Source of the DNA: Bacillus safensis
GTDB lineage: Bacteria > Bacillota > Bacilli > Bacillales > Bacillaceae
Assembly: GCA_030159235.1 (NCBI GenBank)
Contig: BSBG01000003.1
Location: 1 to 64,000, forward strand
Direction: 5' to 3'
Length of the DNA: 64,000 nucleotides
Shown: in pieces, positions 1 to 5,684 of the stretch
Layout: each line of letters starts with the position of its first letter
How positions within the stretch are numbered: position 1 is the stretch's first letter
The notes under the pieces: generated by a model
What the model saw: the letters and a program-made list of their open reading frames with translations, nothing else
Told to the model about the DNA's origin: nothing
Database searches by the model: none
Made by a program: the position numbers and the translations under genes

Positions 1-471
1 GAAGGTGTCACGTTACTAGGAAACCAGGGAACCAATTATTTGTTTGATTATGCACCACAAGTACTTGAAACGTTCCCGAATAAACATACAAATAGAGATT
101 ATTTCGTGAAATTCAACTGCCCAGAATTTACGTCACTTTGTCCGCAAACAGGACAGCCGGATTTTGCAACTGTTTATATCAGCTATATCCCAAATGAAAT
201 CATGGTCGAAAGTAAATCGCTAAAATTATATCTGTTCAGCTTCCGTAACCATGGTGACTTCCACGAGGATTGTATGAACATCATCATGAACGATCTGATT
301 GAATTAATGGACCCTAGATACATTGAAGTATGGGGCAAATTTACACCAAGAGGCGGTATTTCAATTGATCCGTATACGAACTACGGAAAACCTGGAACCA
401 AGTATGAAGAAATGGCATCGTATCGTATGATGAATCATGATATGTATCCAGAAACGATTGATAATCGCTAA
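1..471 (+). CDS. queF: NADPH-dependent 7-cyano-7-deazaguanine reductase QueF (5' end cut)
   Basis: Reduces preQ0 to preQ1 in queuosine biosynthesis. The frame is open from base 1 and the first visible residues are [12 protein letters not shown], which sit close to the N-terminus of B. subtilis QueF, so only about nine codons are missing. The catalytic Cys lies in [12 protein letters not shown] with the proton-donor Asp a few residues later, and the [11 protein letters not shown] block and the C-terminal YPETIDNR ending are intact. A TTG at 40 is internal, not a start. In B. subtilis this is the last gene of queCDEF; the upstream genes and their preQ1 riboswitch would lie outside the window. 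A hairpin terminator follows, but it is split by a repeat. Confidence 0.96.
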   Translation, partial: EGVTLLGNQGTNYLFDYAPQVLETFPNKHTNRDYFVKFNCPEFTSLCPQTGQPDFATVYISYIPNEIMVESKSLKLYLFSFRNHGDFHEDCMNIIMNDLIELMDPRYIEVWGKFTPRGGISIDPYTNYGKPGTKYEEMASYRMMNHDMYPETIDNR

Positions 472-483
472 TAAATAGGAAAA

Positions 484-504
484 GACATGCTGGGTGCATG
501 TCTC
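484..504 (+). terminator. queF terminator hairpin, first copy, without T-tract
   Basis: The 7-bp stem GACATGC/GCATGTC with a 5-nt loop lies 13 nt after the queF stop. It is not followed by a T-run because a repeat element begins immediately at 505. An identical 21-bp copy with a T-run lies at 679-699. Confidence 0.7.
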
Positions 505-678
505 AGCGTGTAGACAAACCCTCGCATTCGTTGTTAGGTCTGCGCGCCGGTGCTCACGAATGTCAAATTCGCTCCGCGCCGGTGCTCGTCCTTCCTAGAC
601 TGCAAAGGCTTTCTATCACGCTGAAAAGAAGACAAAGGGCTAAAATCAAGATCATTTTAGCCCTTTGTCAACAATTTG
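505..678. repeat. Intergenic repeat element, copy 1 (174 bp)
   Basis: The element begins CAGCGTGTAGACAAACCCTC and ends CCCTTTGTCAACAATTTG. Inside it, GCGCCGGTGCTC occurs twice as a direct repeat (about 547 and 577). A perfect 16-bp stem pairs 631-646 with 654-669, with half-site GACAAAGGGCTAAAAT. It is flanked exactly by two identical 21-bp copies of the queF terminator hairpin. A diverged copy in reverse orientation lies at 6388-6558. A reading frame crosses it, but I see no protein-like features, so I treat it as a non-coding repeat. Whether it moves actively is unknown. Confidence 0.8.
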
Positions 679-706
679 AGACATGCTGGGTGCATGTCTT
701 TTTTTA
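679..706 (+). terminator. queF terminator hairpin, second copy, with T-tract
   Basis: Same 21-bp hairpin sequence as 484-504, here followed by seven T's. It is the functional Rho-independent form after the repeat insertion. Confidence 0.8.
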
Positions 707-739
707 TGGGATCGAAGCGAATAATCAGGCTAAACCTAC

Positions 740-768
740 AAAAAAAAGAAGAGTCATGTCACTCTTCT
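740..768 (-). terminator. Orphan hairpin reading as a minus-strand terminator
   Basis: An 8-bp stem AGAAGAGT/ACTCTTCT (747-768) is preceded on the plus strand by A's, so it would terminate minus-strand transcription. No convincing minus-strand gene lies just to its right (770-1250), so it may be the leftover of a lost gene. Confidence 0.4.
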
Positions 769-949
769 CATACGAATGGGAATAGAACTTGCTAGGACGG
801 CTGGGGGCTACCAGCTCGTAAATATATTATACATGACAGAACGTATGTTTGTAAAGGGTAATCGTGTTTTTTGCTTATCTTATTTTCTTTGAGATAAAAT
901 AGGGGCAATGAAATGATAATCGGAGGCAAACAAAGAAGAGAAGCTACTA

Positions 950-1132
950 ATGGAGCTAAGAGAAGAGCTTCAAATGCTTGAACATCAAAACAAAGAAAGA
1001 TATAAATGGAGTGCCTCCACATTGCTTGGAGTAATCGCACTCTTAATTGATAAAGGGGTGATCACACCTGAGGAAGTCGACATGTACAAGACAAAGGCGG
1101 AAATGCAAACCTTTCATATGCAAAAAGACTGA
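950..1132 (+). CDS. Small protein of unknown function (60 aa)
   Basis: I do not recognise this protein. It starts with a charged helix (ELREELQMLEHQNKERYK). A short hydrophobic stretch follows around ALLIDKGVITPEEVDMY, the helix-turn pattern seen in many small Bacillus proteins that end in a ...KGVITEEEF-type motif. A strong GGAGG lies at 922-926, 23 nt before the ATG, which is too far. No ATG, GTG or TTG occurs between them in frame, so the start is uncertain and a non-standard start is possible. The gene ends inside its own terminator hairpin, which supports a real transcription unit. Confidence 0.6.
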   Translation: MELREELQMLEHQNKERYKWSASTLLGVIALLIDKGVITPEEVDMYKTKAEMQTFHMQKD

Positions 1133-1160
1133 CGCCTCTAATTATGGTGTCAGTCTTTTT
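1125..1160 (+). terminator. Terminator of the 60-aa gene
   Basis: The arms AAAGACTGACGCC and GGTGTCAGTCTTT pair around a short loop, followed by a T-run. The gene's stop codon lies within the 5' arm. Confidence 0.8.
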
Positions 1161-1256
1161 TAATATGTGAATGTCAAAAGAGAGCAAAGCTGTCAAACGA
1201 GCCAAGTTTGCTTCATATATACGTATGTAATGGTATTCTGAATTGAGGATTGCAAA

Positions 1257-1445
1257 TTAATGTTCGGAGTCTTGGATGATTTTATAGTTTTTATGATTAA
1301 CGACTGTTAGTGAATCCAGTTCTAAATCTCTATAGTTGTCCATAATGGTGACATCCACAATGACAGAGTTTTCATTCACTTTTTCAACTACACCTGTTAA
1401 ACCATTTCTAAATTCGATCACATTTCCAATTTTTGCAATCTTCAA
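1257..1445 (-). CDS. ykvS: YkvS, DUF2187 family small protein
   Basis: A 62-residue protein with the DUF2187 pattern: KIGNVIEFRNGLTGVVEKVN followed by NSVIVDVT and a terminal VVNHKNYKI. It resembles a KOW/SH3-like small beta barrel. The start codon is TTG at 1445, preceded at good spacing by GGAGAGAG. The position next to ykvT matches B. subtilis. The function is unknown, and the KOW-like fold suggests nucleic-acid or protein binding only by analogy. Confidence 0.85.
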   Translation of the reverse strand: MKIAKIGNVIEFRNGLTGVVEKVNENSVIVDVTIMDNYRDLELDSLTVVNHKNYKIIQDSEH

Positions 1446-1612
1446 TCGATCTCTCTCCTTTAAAAACAGATTTCATTCCCTATTAAAAAGTATTTTGCAA
1501 TATTTTCATACCAATGTAAAGGATAAAGGCGTTTTTGTTTTGTTTTCATTGTATGCTTTTCTAACGAGTGGTATATTTAATATTTGATTATGGCTGAAAA
1601 GGAGCGGTTTTT

Positions 1613-1807
1613 TTGACTGAAGAACAAATCCTCACAATACTTGAATCATTACGGAATGGGACGGAAAAACAAGTGACTATCCAAAAAGATGATTTTTTAA
1701 CGTTTCGTTCTGTTTTGGTGGATCAAGATGATTTTAAACATTTTCGCGGGATTGCTAAACATGGTGGAGATGTTATTTTTGAATATCTTACAGAAGAAAG
1801 AAGCTAA
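1613..1807 (+). CDS. Conserved small acidic protein (64 aa)
   Basis: The TTG start is supported by AAAGGAG about ten bases upstream. The sequence runs from TEEQILTILESLRNG to GDVIFEYLTEERS and looks like a compact alpha/beta protein without membrane segments or a signal peptide. A strong terminator follows directly, so it is a monocistronic unit. B. subtilis has a short gene of similar size near ykvS, but I cannot assign a symbol with certainty. Function unknown. Confidence 0.7.
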   Translation: MTEEQILTILESLRNGTEKQVTIQKDDFLTFRSVLVDQDDFKHFRGIAKHGGDVIFEYLTEERS

Positions 1808-1842
1808 AGCTTTTTCTCATTGATGAGAGAAAGCTTTTTTAT
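1806..1842 (+). terminator. Terminator after the 64-aa gene
   Basis: A 15-bp stem AAAGCTTTTTCTCAT/ATGAGAGAAAGCTTT with one G-U pair and a 2-nt gap, followed by T's. Confidence 0.85.
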
Positions 1843-1855
1843 TTTCGTTCTTTTG

Positions 1856-1969
1856 TCACACTTCAAACCAGTCTGATACATATGAAAAGAAAATGTAATA
1901 ACCCATAATCAGGAGCATAAGGATGATGATAGGTGAAAAAGGGACCTTTTTAAGCGCTAACAATTCCAT
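1856..1969 (-). CDS. Possible 37-aa single-pass membrane protein
   Basis: The frame reads MELLALKKVPFSPIIILMLL and then a hydrophobic continuation ending SDWFEV, so one transmembrane helix fills the middle. No convincing Shine-Dalgarno precedes the ATG, so this is a candidate only. It sits in the otherwise gene-free 1843-2113 interval. Confidence 0.35.
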   Translation of the reverse strand: MELLALKKVPFSPIIILMLLIMGYYIFFSYVSDWFEV

Positions 1970-2113
1970 TTTATGTGCGATCGACTAGGACATGCCATTT
2001 AATGACGGAATTTGGACAGGCATGTAAATCTTTGTGCGTGAAAATAGAATGAGCTCTTGTTAGAGTGGACAAGTATCTTACAGCCTACTTTGATTATAGG
2101 AGGAAAAAGGCGA

Positions 2114-2764
2114 ATGATTAAAATTCATACAGCTCTTTTTGTCATCCTTATGCTGGTTGCAGCAATGAAGATGGACAATATACAAGAGCAGCAAGGCACA
2201 CTAAGTCACGAAATTTCACAAGCACCTGTTAAACATCAGCTTTCATATATAGATCAAGATCACGATCAAGTCATCCCAGCATTTTCTGAAGAGAAGCGTC
2301 AGCCAAAAGTGAAAATGCTAAGTACGTCAACAGAAGAAAAGTCTTTAAAACCGAAGCAAGAGAAAAAAGTAAAATCTGAAACGACGAATAAGGCAAGCGG
2401 TAAACAATATTCTAATGAAGAAATGGACTTGCTTTCTCGATTGGTGCACGCTGAAGCGAAGGGGGAATCTTACGAAGGGAAAAAAGCGGTGGCAAGCGTC
2501 GTCTTAAACAGAGTGGAGCATCGTTCTTTTCCTGACAGCGTTAAAGGTGTGATTTATCAGCGAAATGCTTTCCAGCCAGTATCGAATGGAAGTATTCATG
2601 ATAGGGCAGATCAAGATTCCATTAAAGCTGTGAAGCAAGTCGTGAAAGAGCATGACAGAACAACAAAGGCCATTTATTTTTATAATCCAAAAACGGCCAC
2701 AGATCATTGGATTCGTTCTCGCAAAATTGTAGAACGTATTGGGCGTCACGTATTTGCCGTATAA
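2114..2764 (+). CDS. ykvT: YkvT, SleB/CwlJ-family cell wall hydrolase
   Basis: A 216-aa protein homologous to the catalytic domain of spore cortex-lytic enzymes. The chosen ATG at 2114 has TAGGAGGAAAAAGGCGA before it; the frame is open further upstream (2057) but without a ribosome site. Residues 1-20 form an N-terminal hydrophobic segment (signal anchor), followed by a Lys/Glu-rich linker to about residue 105. The Hydrolase_2 domain then runs from SNEEMDLLSRLVHAEAKGE, with the expected Glu in HAEAKGES and motifs VLNRVEHRSFPDSV, AFQPVSNG and ATDHWIRSRKI. In sporulators such enzymes cleave cortex or cell-wall muramic-lactam peptidoglycan. The specific substrate here is unknown. Confidence 0.9.
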   Translation: MIKIHTALFVILMLVAAMKMDNIQEQQGTLSHEISQAPVKHQLSYIDQDHDQVIPAFSEEKRQPKVKMLSTSTEEKSLKPKQEKKVKSETTNKASGKQYSNEEMDLLSRLVHAEAKGESYEGKKAVASVVLNRVEHRSFPDSVKGVIYQRNAFQPVSNGSIHDRADQDSIKAVKQVVKEHDRTTKAIYFYNPKTATDHWIRSRKIVERIGRHVFAV

Positions 2765-2770
2765 AGAAAA

Positions 2771-2826
2771 AGAGCGATCAATGAGATTGCTCTCAGCGTG
2801 TAGACAAAGTCTACACGCTTTTTTGT
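2771..2826 (+). terminator. Tandem hairpins after ykvT, second made from a repeat end
   Basis: Hairpin one (AGAGCGATC/GATTGCTCT, 2771-2793) has no T-run. Directly after it CAGCGTGTAGAC, the same sequence that begins the 505-678 repeat, folds back on GTCTACACGCT and is followed by six T's. A near-identical first hairpin abuts the other repeat copy at 6559. Confidence 0.75.
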
Positions 2827-2864
2827 ATAATAGGGGCAATAACATATTTCTGTGGGGGATGAAC

Positions 2865-3282
2865 ATGCTATCGAAACGTGAAGAAGAAAGAAGAAATCAA
2901 TTAGAAGTGGTGGGCCTTAGATGAATTAGTGTCTGAAGATCATTTTGTACGAAAAATTGATCAAGCGATCAATTTTGATTTCGTTTATGATCTTGTCAAA
3001 GGTTCATTATTGTTCAGACAATGACAGATCAAGTGTGGATATTGTTGTCCTCATTATTTTGATCTAATATCTATTTGGCAGGACTACCTAGATGAGGCAG
3101 ACCATCTGAGACTCACACAAATGAATAAGGACATCTATGCAAAAGAAAAGCATGGTATGCGATGGACGAAACTTCGAGGGCTGAAAAAAGTTTCAATGCA
3201 GGAGATGCTTACTTTCGCGGCCATGAATCTTAAGAAATTAATCAAACTGGACATGGAAAGGACCATGTCCAGCGTAAGGTAA
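2865..3282 (+). pseudogene. Decayed IS1182-family transposase (N- and C-terminal fragments)
   Basis: Three frames together restore a transposase of the IS1182 type with a DUF772 domain. An initial MLSKREEERRNQLEVVGL is followed after a frameshift at about 2921 by DELVSEDHFVRKIDQAI and FVYDLVK. Another frameshift leads to YCSDNDRSSVD. The catalytic middle is deleted, and the C-terminus resumes with HGMRWTKLRGLKKVSMQEML and FAAMNLKKL (about 3120-3240). A 10-bp hairpin CTGGACATGG/CCATGTCCAG (3247-3272) lies at the end. It cannot be functional, but it marks this block as a former insertion site. Confidence 0.8.
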
Positions 3283-3306
3283 CTTATCAATTTTATCAAA
3301 ATAAGT

Positions 3307-3342
3307 GAAAACCCCACTTTTACTCGAAGTAAAGGTGGGGCT
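3307..3342 (-). terminator. Terminator of rap-phr
   Basis: A 13-bp stem pairs 3312-3324 with 3328-3340 (CCCCACTTTTACT and AGTAAAGGTGGGG, one G-U pair). On the minus strand it is followed by a short T-run, fitting the end of the rap-phr transcript. Confidence 0.65.
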
Positions 3343-3380
3343 TGACTACGATCTTAGACCCTAAAGGTCTGTTTGATTCA

Positions 3381-3665
3381 TCAAGTAGATAACCTAGAAT
3401 CACGTGTTCCAAAACGAATATCCGGATTTACACTAGAACGTGTTCCATTTCTTACAGCAAAATCGTTATCATGTTGAGATAAAGTTATAAGAGGATAATC
3501 TTGAGTAGTAACGCTACTGCCTGTAGCATTTCTTACAGTCAGATCAGTTGATTCTGGAGAAGTAGCATTTCTTGAATTCACATCAAAATTGACAGATGAT
3601 AAAGAGATCACACCTAGCAATGCTGAAGCACTCAAAAAACCAGTAAGAACCGTTTTAAAATTCAT
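3381..3665 (-). CDS. Phr pheromone precursor with four related candidate pentapeptides
   Basis: A 94-residue secreted precursor that starts inside the end of rap (11-nt overlap, 3655-3665), the usual rap-phr arrangement. Residues 1-24 are a signal peptide (basic NFK, hydrophobic core, SLSS). Instead of one C-terminal signal it carries SRNAT (31-35), VRNAT (44-48), VRNGT (71-75) and IRFGT (83-87), in a spacer rich in Ser, Thr, Asp and Asn. The first three closely resemble known Phr pentapeptides such as SRNVT (PhrE) and ARNQT (PhrA). Characterised Phr precursors are about 40-60 residues with one signal. By family knowledge the peptides would be released outside the cell, imported by Opp and used to inhibit the partner Rap. 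Which copies mature is unknown. Confidence 0.88.
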   Translation of the reverse strand: MNFKTVLTGFLSASALLGVISLSSVNFDVNSRNATSPESTDLTVRNATGSSVTTQDYPLITLSQHDNDFAVRNGTRSSVNPDIRFGTRDSRLST

Positions 3666-4782
3666 ATGAACAGTCGCCCCTTTGGATTTGTTTTCGGGCG
3701 TACATCACTTTTTCATACATTTTTACAGATTCATCCATACGCCCATTCTCATTATAGTACCGAGCCGCTTCGAGCGCTAGGTCTTCCATGTATGGATAAC
3801 CTCTCTCATTCTCTAATTTTTCCAACGAGCTCAAGACCTCACTTAGGTTTGCTGTTTTTAAAAATAAAATTTCCAATGCCATTAGCAACGATAAAAACAG
3901 ATCATTTTTTCTATTCTTCGATTCTTCCAAGCCTCTTTTGAAAAATCTCTCTCCCTCGATAAATTCCTTTTGACTCAAATGAAATAACGATAATTCATAA
4001 TAAACCAAAAGCAACTCTGTAGCATGAATAGGCTCTCCTTCAAGAATAACCTGATTAAAATAAGCTAGTGCCCTATTAAAATCACCTAATCCTTTATAAC
4101 AACAACCAATATTAAATAATGATTTCACAATCATTGGCTTATTAGAAATTGCCTTAGATTTTTCTAAAGCTGACAATAAATGAGGAAGCGCCTTTTCTCT
4201 GCATTCAAAATCAATGAAATTACCTGCCATAACAGTTAGACAATTAATTTCTCGAATCATATAAAGTGAATTGCTCTTATGTGCCTTATAAGTATCATAA
4301 GAAAGACCAACGTAATACATAGACACGTGGGTCTGTTTCATGTGATAAAACACTTCTGATAATTTGTAATAAAATTCCGCTCTTTCTAACTCATCCCCTA
4401 CTTGCTCCAAGCGCTTTTCCGCGCGCTTATAGAACACAATAGCTCTAATAAACTCACCATTTTTGAATTCATACATTCCTTGAAAAAAATTAAAATAGTA
4501 TTCAAGAATGGCTGACATCTTCTTTCCTTGTCCTTCTACAGCTTTCAAGTAATCCGACTTTTCAAGTGGTTCTTTAGAAGGCTGCACATAGTCTGTCATC
4601 AATTGATGACGGAACTCCATCAATTGAAAATAAAGAACCGCCTGTTCATCTTCTTCCATGACATCGATATCTTTTCTAACCTCTTCTCTTAGCATATGGG
4701 CCTCTTTCACATTGAATCTTTTTATATGCTTATACCATTCATTGATCTTGATTGCTACAACTGGAGACGGTATAGACGCCAT
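3655..4782 (-). CDS. Rap-family response-regulator aspartate phosphatase
   Basis: A 375-aa TPR protein of the Rap family. Start ATG 4782 has TAGGGGGGATTGTAG in front. Residues 1-70 form the N-terminal three-helix bundle (INEWYKHIKRFNVKEA, then AVLYFQLMEFRHQLM). By my count Gln47 lies at the position of the catalytic Gln known in Spo0F-directed Raps. Seven helical repeats follow, visible as AEFYYKLSEVFYHMKQ, KSLFNIGCCYKGLGDFNRAL and YYELSLFHLSQKEFIEG. Raps either dephosphorylate Spo0F~P, delaying sporulation, or sequester DNA-binding regulators such as ComA. The target here is not decidable from sequence, though the Gln favours Spo0F. It is absent from this position in B. subtilis and lies beside an IS relic, suggesting acquisition. 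Confidence 0.93.
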   Translation of the reverse strand: MASIPSPVVAIKINEWYKHIKRFNVKEAHMLREEVRKDIDVMEEDEQAVLYFQLMEFRHQLMTDYVQPSKEPLEKSDYLKAVEGQGKKMSAILEYYFNFFQGMYEFKNGEFIRAIVFYKRAEKRLEQVGDELERAEFYYKLSEVFYHMKQTHVSMYYVGLSYDTYKAHKSNSLYMIREINCLTVMAGNFIDFECREKALPHLLSALEKSKAISNKPMIVKSLFNIGCCYKGLGDFNRALAYFNQVILEGEPIHATELLLVYYELSLFHLSQKEFIEGERFFKRGLEESKNRKNDLFLSLLMALEILFLKTANLSEVLSSLEKLENERGYPYMEDLALEAARYYNENGRMDESVKMYEKVMYARKQIQRGDCSYEF

Positions 4783-5079
4783 CTACAATCCCCCCTAGAA
4801 AACCAATTTTTAATAAATGTTAGCATAATAATTCCTAATAAAACCCTATTTATCCATTTGTGTGTAAATTTTCGGCATGTCGCAATCACTTTTTAAGCAA
4901 GTAGGACACAATACATATCGGTTTTTAGATGCTATCGCAGCAGTTAAAATGGCAAACGCATTTAAATCCCATATAAGCGCACTTGAAGCATCACACTATT
5001 AAAAAATAAACGTGCTTAGAATCGAATAAAAACGCTATTGGTGGTGTTTTTGAAATAGGCGCCATGTATTTTAAGAAAC
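4783..5079. other. AT-rich intergenic stretch with a gene remnant
   Basis: This holds the rap promoter region on the minus strand and little else. A 41-codon plus-strand frame (4877-5002, MSQSLFKQVGHNTY...) has no ribosome site and no recognisable family. It may be the tail of a lost gene. I see no repeats or operators here. Confidence 0.4.
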
Positions 5080-5106
5080 AAAAAAACAGGCAAGAAGAGC
5101 CTGTTC
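5080..5106 (-). terminator. Terminator of the small membrane-protein gene(s)
   Basis: AACAGGC/GCCTGTT stem around a 7-nt loop. On the minus strand it is followed by seven T's. Confidence 0.8.
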
Positions 5107-5110
5107 TTTA

Positions 5111-5281
5111 TTATCCAGTGATGACCATATTGATAAATGGGACACTCAGTAAAGAGAAAACAATGGCAAAAAGAACTTTATACCCCATCTCTTTTTCTTT
5201 ATTATTTTTACGTTTTTTCATATAAACAGCAAAATAAGAAGCACCAATTAACATCATCAATAATGATATTGCAGTCATCAT
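5111..5281 (-). CDS. Small two-helix membrane protein (56 aa), possible immunity protein
   Basis: The frame starts ATG at 5281 (or 5278) behind AGGAGGGGAATTT, an excellent ribosome site. It encodes a first hydrophobic helix (TAISLLMMLIGASYFAVY), a basic loop (KKRKNNKEKE) and a second helix (VLFAIVFSLLSVPFINMV). A good terminator follows. I do not recognise the family. Its position, minus-strand orientation and size match the other small membrane protein at 5406-5600, and both face away from the secreted protein at 5685. An immunity role is inference from arrangement only. Confidence 0.7.
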   Translation of the reverse strand: MMTAISLLMMLIGASYFAVYMKKRKNNKEKEMGYKVLFAIVFSLLSVPFINMVITG

Positions 5282-5308
5282 AAATTCCCCTCCTAAAAAG
5301 TACCTAAA

Positions 5309-5323
5309 TTGCGGTCACCGCAA
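5309..5323. promoter_or_regulatory. Perfect 15-bp palindrome, possible operator
   Basis: TTGCGGTCACCGCAA is a perfect 7-1-7 inverted repeat, GC-rich within AT-rich surroundings, 28 nt upstream of the start of the 56-aa membrane protein. The regulator is unknown, and no T-run follows, so it is not a terminator. Confidence 0.45.
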
Positions 5324-5405
5324 CCCAAAAAGAAATTTTCCATTGAATTCCCAAATGAGAATCAATCAATGATAGGATGAAAACATGTAAAAAAAGGAGG
5401 GAGTA

Positions 5406-5600
5406 CTATGACTTATGCTGTTTTATTTTTTTACGCCGCCACTTAATAAAAGTCACTGAAAACACAAGAAGTAAAATCGCAATAAGCTTGAAAATAAATC
5501 GAGTGAAGAAAGTAGCATCTTCGAACTCCGTTGCAAAGATACACGCTCCTATGATTATCCCGATCATGCCTACTACCCAATTCCAAAACACATCAATCAC
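5406..5600 (-). CDS. Small two-helix membrane protein (64 aa), possible immunity protein
   Basis: The ATG at 5600 is preceded by GAGGAGTGATTG. Residues 3-22 (VFWNWVVGMIGIIIGACIFA) and about 32-52 (FTRFIFKLIAILLLVFSV) are transmembrane helices, with a short acidic linker between them and a strongly basic tail (KWRRKKIKQHKS). Both termini are therefore likely cytoplasmic or membrane-edge. It lies upstream of the 56-aa gene on the same strand and could share a transcript. No family recognised; immunity for the divergent secreted protein is an inference. Confidence 0.72.
   Translation of the reverse strand: MIDVFWNWVVGMIGIIIGACIFATEFEDATFFTRFIFKLIAILLLVFSVTFIKWRRKKIKQHKS
5408..5446 (+). CDS. Possible 12-residue peptide with a very strong ribosome site
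   Basis: AAAAAAAGGAGGGAGTACT precedes an ATG that reads MTYAVLFFYAAT and then stops. It lies antisense to the 3' end of the 64-aa gene. The ribosome site is far better than chance, so either a tiny hydrophobic peptide is made or the start of a larger gene was cut off by recombination. Confidence 0.3.
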   Translation: MTYAVLFFYAAT

Positions 5601-5684
5601 TCCTCAATTAACTTTTTTTAAAAGAAAAGCATTTTTTATCCATATGTATATTATTGCACAAAAAACATGGAGGAAATATCCAAA

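Noticed and set aside
498..785. A 95-codon plus-strand frame across the repeat and terminator
   Set aside because: It runs through the 174-bp repeat and both terminator hairpins, has no ribosome site, and has a composition unlike protein-coding DNA.
792..1040. An 82-codon minus-strand frame with hydrophobic stretches
   Set aside because: It is antisense to the better-supported 950-1132 gene and has no Shine-Dalgarno sequence. The hydrophobicity is explained by the complement of A-rich codons. The orphan terminator at 740-768 would fit it, but that alone is not enough.
2504..2866. A 120-codon minus-strand frame inside and after ykvT
   Set aside because: It covers the conserved catalytic domain of ykvT and its terminator on the wrong strand. 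No start signal.
3381..3665. Reading the multi-copy region as a secreted wall protein or adhesin repeat
   Set aside because: The overlap with rap, the signal peptide and the RN[A/G]T motifs fit a Phr precursor much better.
4877..5002. A 41-codon frame MSQSLFKQVGHNTY...
   Set aside because: No ribosome site and no recognised family. It may be a gene remnant, so it is only noted under the intergenic stretch.
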